Below, piece by piece: positions 32,821 through 37,231 of a DNA stretch of 37,231 nucleotides. Numbering within the stretch: the first letter of the stretch is position 1; each line of letters begins with the position of its first letter. The notes beneath the pieces were generated by a model. That model did no database searches, had not been told where the DNA came from, and saw only the letters and a program-made list of their open reading frames with translations. Source of the stretch: Verrucomicrobiia bacterium (lineage in GTDB: Bacteria; Verrucomicrobiota; Verrucomicrobiia; Limisphaerales; Fontisphaeraceae); assembly GCA_026414565.1 (NCBI GenBank), contig JAOAIT010000011.1, positions 1 to 37,231 of the forward strand. The letters run 5' to 3'. Made by a program: the position numbers and the translations under genes.

Positions 32821-35287
32821 GGCCCGGGGCCGGGGCTGGCCGCTGCCCCTCCAAATACTGCACCAGCCGCAGCATCTCCGGATCTCCGGGGTTGATGGCC
32901 AGTGCCCGCCGCGCCGCGGCGCGGGCCTCGGGCAGCCGGCCCATGCGCGCAAAGACGGTGGCCGCCGCGTAGGGAATCCGCGCCTCGCCCGGCGCCAACG
33001 CCTCCGCCCGGCGCAGGGCCTCCACCGCCCCGGCCGGATCGCCCAGCCCATTGCGGGCCAGCCCCAGATTGTACCATGCCCGATGATGGTTGGGATCCAG
33101 CCGCACCGCCTGCTCCAGCGCGGCCGCGCAACCGGGCAGATCATTGGCCTCGTTCAAGGCCAGGGCCAGTTTGTAATGCATCTCCGCCTCCTGCGGGGCC
33201 AGCCGCACCGCCTCCCGCAGTTGCCGCACCGCCTCCTGAATCTGGCCGGCCTGGCTCAAAATCACCGCGTACTCATGCCGGATCGCCGCCGAGCGCGGAT
33301 CCCACGCCACAGCCCGCTGAAAATGCGACGCCGCCTGCGCGCCCTCGTTCCGCGCCAGATAATACAGCCCCAGTTGCATCTGGCCCGCCGGTTGATCGGC
33401 GTTTAGTTCCAAGGCGTGCAAATACTCCCGGGTCACCGGCGCCTGTGGCGCCAGTTGCCCCCGCAGCGCCGTCGCCGCCTGGAAGCGCACCGCCCGGATG
33501 GGGTCCTGCAGCGCCGCCCGCAACGCCTGCTCCACCGCCGGCGGCGCCCGCTCGCCGTTGCGTGTCAAGCCCCCCAGCGCCTGCGCCACATGCGCGCGCA
33601 CCAGCTCGTTCGTGTCGGCCAGTTGCCTGACCAGGGCGGCGGTGACCTCCGCCTCCTGCAGCCACGGCTCCAGCAAATTCGCCGCCGCCGCCCGCCAGTA
33701 GGGAATGGGATCGCGGCGGAGCATCTCCAGCAACGGCCCGCGCGCCGCCGGATCGCCACGCCGGGCACGGGCGATGGTTTGCGCGCGCTGCCGGTAGGGG
33801 CGGTTCATTTTCTCGCCGTACCACTTGTCCACCCATTCCATGGCCCAGTCCACCGTGTTGGTGGTGTGGCAGCGGTTGCAGGCGTTGGGGATGCCAAACT
33901 GTTTGGTCAGCCACGGATCCGGGATGGTCCAGCCATGATCATGGCGCCAATGGCGCTGCATGAAGGGCGTCTGCGGCATGTGGCAGTTCACACACTGCCC
34001 GCCCGTTTCCTTGATGTTTTTGAAATCGGTGGTGTTCAAATCCACCTCCACCAGCTCGCCGTTGGTGTTCACAAACGGATTGAACACCTTGTGAAAACTG
34101 TGCTTCACCGGATCAATGATCGGCGCGTTGGTGTGCGCGCCCTCATGACAACGGGCGCACAGCAGGTTGCCCGGCAGCAGCGGCTTCATGGTGTGCGGAT
34201 GATGACAGTCGGCGCAGGTCACGCCCCCCTGCGCGTGCATCCGGCTGCCCAGGAAGGGCGCAAACTCGTAGTCCTCATCCCGAATCTGGCCATCGGCATG
34301 AAACAAATCGCTCCCATCCACCATCTGCAGCATGAAATGATCCCAGAAATGATCCCCCGGCTTGAAGTCGCCGGTGAGATCCATCCGGCGCGCATGGCAA
34401 AAAGCGCACGTGTGCAACATCTGCTGCCGGGTGGGCTTGCGCAGGGTGGGATCCGGCAGCCCCGAGCCTTTATTTTTATATTGCCATTCATTGTGGGCTT
34501 TCAGCGGGCCGTGGCAGGCCTCGCACCCCACGCCCATCTCCGCCATCGTCGTGCGATATGCATCGGTGCGGGCGTCGTAATTCTTGCGCAACCGCGTGTT
34601 GTGACAGCCCGCGCACATGCTGTTCCAATTCATGCCCCGCCCCGACCAGTGCCCCCACTCCCCCGGCTGGCGATCCTCCTCCCCAAACACATTAAACCAC
34701 TCGTTGGTCACCGGATCATAGGAGGCCTCCAGCGTCTGCCAACGCCCCCCCGGGAAGGGCGTCAGATATTGCCGCAGCGGCAGATGCCCAATCACCCGCT
34801 CCACCACAAACGGCCCGTGATTCGTCGGGCCGGGCGTGCGCACTTCGAATCGGCCCTGCTCATACCGCACCCCGGTGAATTGCGTGCCGTGCTTGAACGC
34901 CCGCGGCGGCTCAAAGGCCGAACGGTCCACCGCCGCATCCATCGGCCGCTCCGCCAGCGCATGGTGGGACTGCCGCCACTGCTCATACGCCTCCTCGTGA
35001 CATTCCCGGCAGCTTGCCGAGCCGCCATATTGCGCAAACACCTCCTGCTCCGGCACCAGCTCAAAAAAGGTGGGTTTGTTGGTGCCCGCGCCGGCCGCGC
35101 CTCCGGCCAAGGCCCCGGCCGGAGCCTGAACAACTGGCGCCGCGCCCGGCTTCCGCAGCCACCACCCCACCACCGCCGCCGCCACCACCAGCCCGCACAA
35201 CCCGCCCACCACCCACCCCGGCAGACCCCGGCGGGAAGCCGGAGCAGGCCGGGCGGGCCGTCGGGCGCGTTGTGGGGTGGCGCTCAT
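32816..35287 (-). CDS. Membrane-anchored octahaem cytochrome c with HEAT and TPR repeats
   Basis: An 823-residue protein starting at ATG 35287 (the longer open frame lacks support). An Arg/Pro-rich cytoplasmic head is followed by one membrane span (about residues 23-43) and a periplasmic part. Eight CxxCH haem-binding motifs are visible: CRECH, CAGCH, CEACH, CAFCH, CADCH, CARCH, CVNCH and CNRCH. After the haem region come HEAT-like repeats (about 510-620) and then several TPRs (about 630-810; for example QLGLYYLARNEG, EMHYKLALALNEAN, AWYNLGLARNGLGD). This layout matches cytochrome c554-like multihaem/TPR proteins of Planctomycetes and Verrucomicrobiota, whose partners are mostly unknown. It is divergent from a small membrane protein gene. 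Confidence 0.93.
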   Translation of the reverse strand: MSATPQRARRPARPAPASRRGLPGWVVGGLCGLVVAAAVVGWWLRKPGAAPVVQAPAGALAGGAAGAGTNKPTFFELVPEQEVFAQYGGSASCRECHEEAYEQWRQSHHALAERPMDAAVDRSAFEPPRAFKHGTQFTGVRYEQGRFEVRTPGPTNHGPFVVERVIGHLPLRQYLTPFPGGRWQTLEASYDPVTNEWFNVFGEEDRQPGEWGHWSGRGMNWNSMCAGCHNTRLRKNYDARTDAYRTTMAEMGVGCEACHGPLKAHNEWQYKNKGSGLPDPTLRKPTRQQMLHTCAFCHARRMDLTGDFKPGDHFWDHFMLQMVDGSDLFHADGQIRDEDYEFAPFLGSRMHAQGGVTCADCHHPHTMKPLLPGNLLCARCHEGAHTNAPIIDPVKHSFHKVFNPFVNTNGELVEVDLNTTDFKNIKETGGQCVNCHMPQTPFMQRHWRHDHGWTIPDPWLTKQFGIPNACNRCHTTNTVDWAMEWVDKWYGEKMNRPYRQRAQTIARARRGDPAARGPLLEMLRRDPIPYWRAAAANLLEPWLQEAEVTAALVRQLADTNELVRAHVAQALGGLTRNGERAPPAVEQALRAALQDPIRAVRFQAATALRGQLAPQAPVTREYLHALELNADQPAGQMQLGLYYLARNEGAQAASHFQRAVAWDPRSAAIRHEYAVILSQAGQIQEAVRQLREAVRLAPQEAEMHYKLALALNEANDLPGCAAALEQAVRLDPNHHRAWYNLGLARNGLGDPAGAVEALRRAEALAPGEARIPYAAATVFARMGRLPEARAAARRALAINPGDPEMLRLVQYLEGQRPAPAPGQ

Positions 35288-35505
35288 GGGAGTAGATGTT
35301 AGGCAGGGCCTCCTTGCGGAGGCAACGCCAAGATGCAAACGTTGTTGCCCACCTCCCCTCCAGACCTTCCTCCCTCCCACCCGCAAACCGGCAAAATGGC
35401 CGCAAGGTGATACACTTTTCCCTGCCCGCCCCCTTGCAATATGTTACATTCAGGTGACGGGTCAATGACGCTGCCGTAACAAGGCGGCGGGAAAGGCGCA
35501 GGCTT

Positions 35506-35715
35506 ATGGATAAAGTCATATTCTATACGATGATCTTGTCGGGGGTCATCTTCGGCTGGATGATTTACCTGCACAACCAGCGCGACGTGGAGCCGGCCTG
35601 GTCTCCCAAGTATCAGGCGCCCCCGCCACCCACCTGGGGCACGCTGTTGCGGCAGTCCGAGGCCTGGCTTTTCTTGATGGCACTGGGGCTGGCCATGACC
35701 ATCACCAAGCTTTAA
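35506..35715 (+). CDS. Small two-span membrane protein
   Basis: A 69-residue protein with hydrophobic segments at about residues 4-20 and 52-67, joined by a short polar/Pro-rich loop (PAWSPKYQAPPPPTWG). No family is recognised. It is divergent from the octahaem cytochrome gene with 218 bases between starts, and is followed 29 bases later by a strong bidirectional terminator, which supports it being a real transcribed gene. A role with the cytochrome is possible but only positional. Confidence 0.6.
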   Translation: MDKVIFYTMILSGVIFGWMIYLHNQRDVEPAWSPKYQAPPPPTWGTLLRQSEAWLFLMALGLAMTITKL

Positions 35716-35744
35716 GGCAAGCCGCCGCCAAGGTTTCAAAAACA

Positions 35745-35779
35745 AAAACGCCGTGGGACGTTTCGCCCCACGGCGTTTT
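35745..35779. terminator. Bidirectional intrinsic terminator
   Basis: A 13-bp perfect stem (AAAACGCCGTGGG / CCCACGGCGTTTT) with a 9-base loop. Because the stem ends in A-run/T-run, it can terminate from both sides. It separates the convergent small membrane protein gene and the beta-helix protein gene. Confidence 0.93.
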
Positions 35780-35818
35780 GCTTTACAGCGGGCGTTTAAT
35801 CGCCCAACTCACCCCTCA

Positions 35819-37231
35819 CTATTGGCTCAAGCTTTGCAGCCGGTAGAACCGCCCACTCCCCGCCATGGGCAACACCAACTGGCCGCGCCCCTGCGCATCC
35901 AGCACCAGCGGCGTACCCGTATTCATCCAGGTCTGGCCCAGCCGCTCCACACTTTGCAGTTGATAACGGCCGTTGGGTGACCCGCTCACCCCAATCACGA
36001 GGTTGCCGTTTTGTTTGCCGGCCGCCAGATTGGCCGCCGCCGGGATCACCACCGGCACGATGGCCGGCGGCGTGCCACCCCCCGCCGCCGTAAGAATCCC
36101 GTACCGGTTCAACGCGGTCCAGTCACTCGCCCAGTTGATGGCCCCAAACGCGCCCTTGAACGCCACCGGCGTGTAGAACCCGTCATTGGGCGCCGTCCGC
36201 GCGCTCGTCAGCGCCGGACTCCCCGCCGCCGGACGCGGATCCAGCCCAAACGCCGGCTCGTTCGTCCGGCTGATCCCCCGCAGCATGGGATTGGTCACCA
36301 CGTTGTTCCGGCTCGCATCCGTGAACAACAGCTCCGCCGCCGCCGTCTCCGCCACCGGCACCGGCACCCCGTTGGTCGCAAAGTTCCACCACAGGTTGTC
36401 CCGCAAATCCAGCAGCCCGTTGGTCAAATGGATCGCCGCCGTCGCATCAATCCGCACCCCACGCCCGCCGTACTCCGTTATAATGCTGTTGTAAATCCGC
36501 GGCGCCGCATAGTCCCGAATCTGCAATCCCCGGTTCCCCGTCGTGTTCGTCCCCGCCCCAATCCACGTCGCATTGTATATCTCATAGTTGGCTATCGGCC
36601 GCTCGTTCCCCGTCACCGCCCCGTTGATCTCCCCGTTGAACTCCGCCCCGTTGTCCTTCGCCCCACGCTCCTGAATCGCCAGCCAAAACTGGTTCTTCCC
36701 GTTGTACCCCATGTCCGCGTCAAACGCATCGTCATCGCAAAACGCGCTCACCAGGTACTTCGTGTTCACCGTCCCCCCGAAAAACTCAAACCCATCGTCC
36801 GCTATCGCGTACACCTCCACATACTCAATGGTCGTCCCGCGCCCCACCCCGCCCAAGGACAACCCGTTGATCTCCTTGTTCGGCAATATCTTCACCCCAC
36901 CGTGCCGAATGCTCACATACCGCATCACCCCCGAGTTGTCGTCCGGATCATTCCCCCCAAACCGGTGCACATACTGCCCGTTAATCTGAATGTCCGACAA
37001 CCCCTCGTACACCTCGTACTTCGGATTGGCCGCGTTGCCCGCGCTGTCGGCCGCCATGTTCAGCGGCGCCCGCCCAAAAATCACCACCCCACCCCACTTG
37101 CCCCGGTCATAAATCCCCAAATCATCCGGATCGTTCACATCGTCCTCCTCCGCCGTGAAGATAATCGGCTGCGAGGGCGTCCCATTGGCGTAGATCTTCC
37201 CTCCCTGGCAGATGAACAGCGCCGAAGCGTC
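35819..37231 (-). CDS. Secreted beta-helix-like surface protein, 5' end beyond window
   Basis: Partial: the reading frame is open through the window edge (residues from base 37231 read DASALFICQGGKIYANGTPSQ), so the start and signal peptide lie outside. The visible 470 residues contain repeat-like segments common in secreted right-handed beta-helix proteins of Bacteroidetes and Verrucomicrobiota: CQGGKIYANGTPSQPIIFTA, GKWGGVVIFGRAPLN, DNSGVMRYVSIRHGG, IEYVEVYAIADDGFEFFGG. The C-terminal 70 residues (GRYQLQSVERLGQTW, RFYRLQSLSQ) form the same terminal module as in the LamG protein at 3410. It is probably exported and surface-attached; the ligand is unknown. Confidence 0.85.
   Translation of the reverse strand, partial: DASALFICQGGKIYANGTPSQPIIFTAEEDDVNDPDDLGIYDRGKWGGVVIFGRAPLNMAADSAGNAANPKYEVYEGLSDIQINGQYVHRFGGNDPDDNSGVMRYVSIRHGGVKILPNKEINGLSLGGVGRGTTIEYVEVYAIADDGFEFFGGTVNTKYLVSAFCDDDAFDADMGYNGKNQFWLAIQERGAKDNGAEFNGEINGAVTGNERPIANYEIYNATWIGAGTNTTGNRGLQIRDYAAPRIYNSIITEYGGRGVRIDATAAIHLTNGLLDLRDNLWWNFATNGVPVPVAETAAAELLFTDASRNNVVTNPMLRGISRTNEPAFGLDPRPAAGSPALTSARTAPNDGFYTPVAFKGAFGAINWASDWTALNRYGILTAAGGGTPPAIVPVVIPAAANLAAGKQNGNLVIGVSGSPNGRYQLQSVERLGQTWMNTGTPLVLDAQGRGQLVLPMAGSGRFYRLQSLSQ

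Noticed and set aside
35470-35500. GCCGTAACAAGG, similar to the end of 16S rRNA
   Set aside because: The match is a dozen bases only; flanking sequence is not ribosomal and a membrane protein gene starts directly after.
1-37231. CRISPR array, tRNA or insertion sequence
   Set aside because: No regularly spaced direct repeats, no tRNA-like cloverleaf and no transposase motifs were recognised by eye; a dedicated scan could still find a missed tRNA.

Overview
The window is a high-GC bacterial chromosome segment that most resembles Verrucomicrobiota, probably a Limisphaera/Pedosphaera-like lineage. This is inferred from the gene mix: secreted LamG and beta-helix proteins sharing a C-terminal module ending in RFYR, a large acetyl-xylan-esterase-like hydrolase, a formylglycine sulfatase, a XylR-type LacI/AraC regulator, xylose isomerase, a PUR-alpha (DUF3276) protein, and a multiheme cytochrome fused to TPRs. 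No rRNA, tRNA, CRISPR array or insertion sequence was recognised.

Layout. 1-3400: a visibly lower-GC, mosaic block with two truncated RHS-core tips, each followed closely by a small multi-membrane-span protein (orphan polymorphic-toxin-like cassettes). 3400-9700: a secreted LamG protein, a 900-base gene-poor gap with inverted repeats, an unrecognised 315-residue protein, a Tat-exported aldo/keto reductase and a secreted esterase. 9700-16300: LptD, a hybrid sensor kinase with an unusual repeated sensor region, and a SCO1-DUF420 pair. 16460-20340: CstA with a YbdD-like tail, the NadD-RsfS housekeeping pair, and a PUR-alpha protein. 20515-26700: a sulfatase converging on a two-gene operon made of a 1201-residue PAS/GAF histidine kinase and XylR.

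26800-31071 is the most interesting part: a minus-strand gene string of vWA protein, PP2C phosphatase, atypical membrane-anchored protein kinase and then RuvB. The first three match the composition of the predicted 'TerY-P triad' phospho-signalling module, here without visible Ter genes and with a Holliday-junction helicase gene downstream. 31433-37231: xylA with a strong terminator, an eight-haem cytochrome/TPR protein, a small two-span membrane protein, and a secreted beta-helix-like protein cut by the window edge.

The carbohydrate theme (esterase, sulfatase, XylR, xylose isomerase, LamG proteins) suggests a polysaccharide degrader. SCO1/DUF420 and the multiheme cytochrome point to copper-oxidase respiration and additional extracytoplasmic electron transfer.
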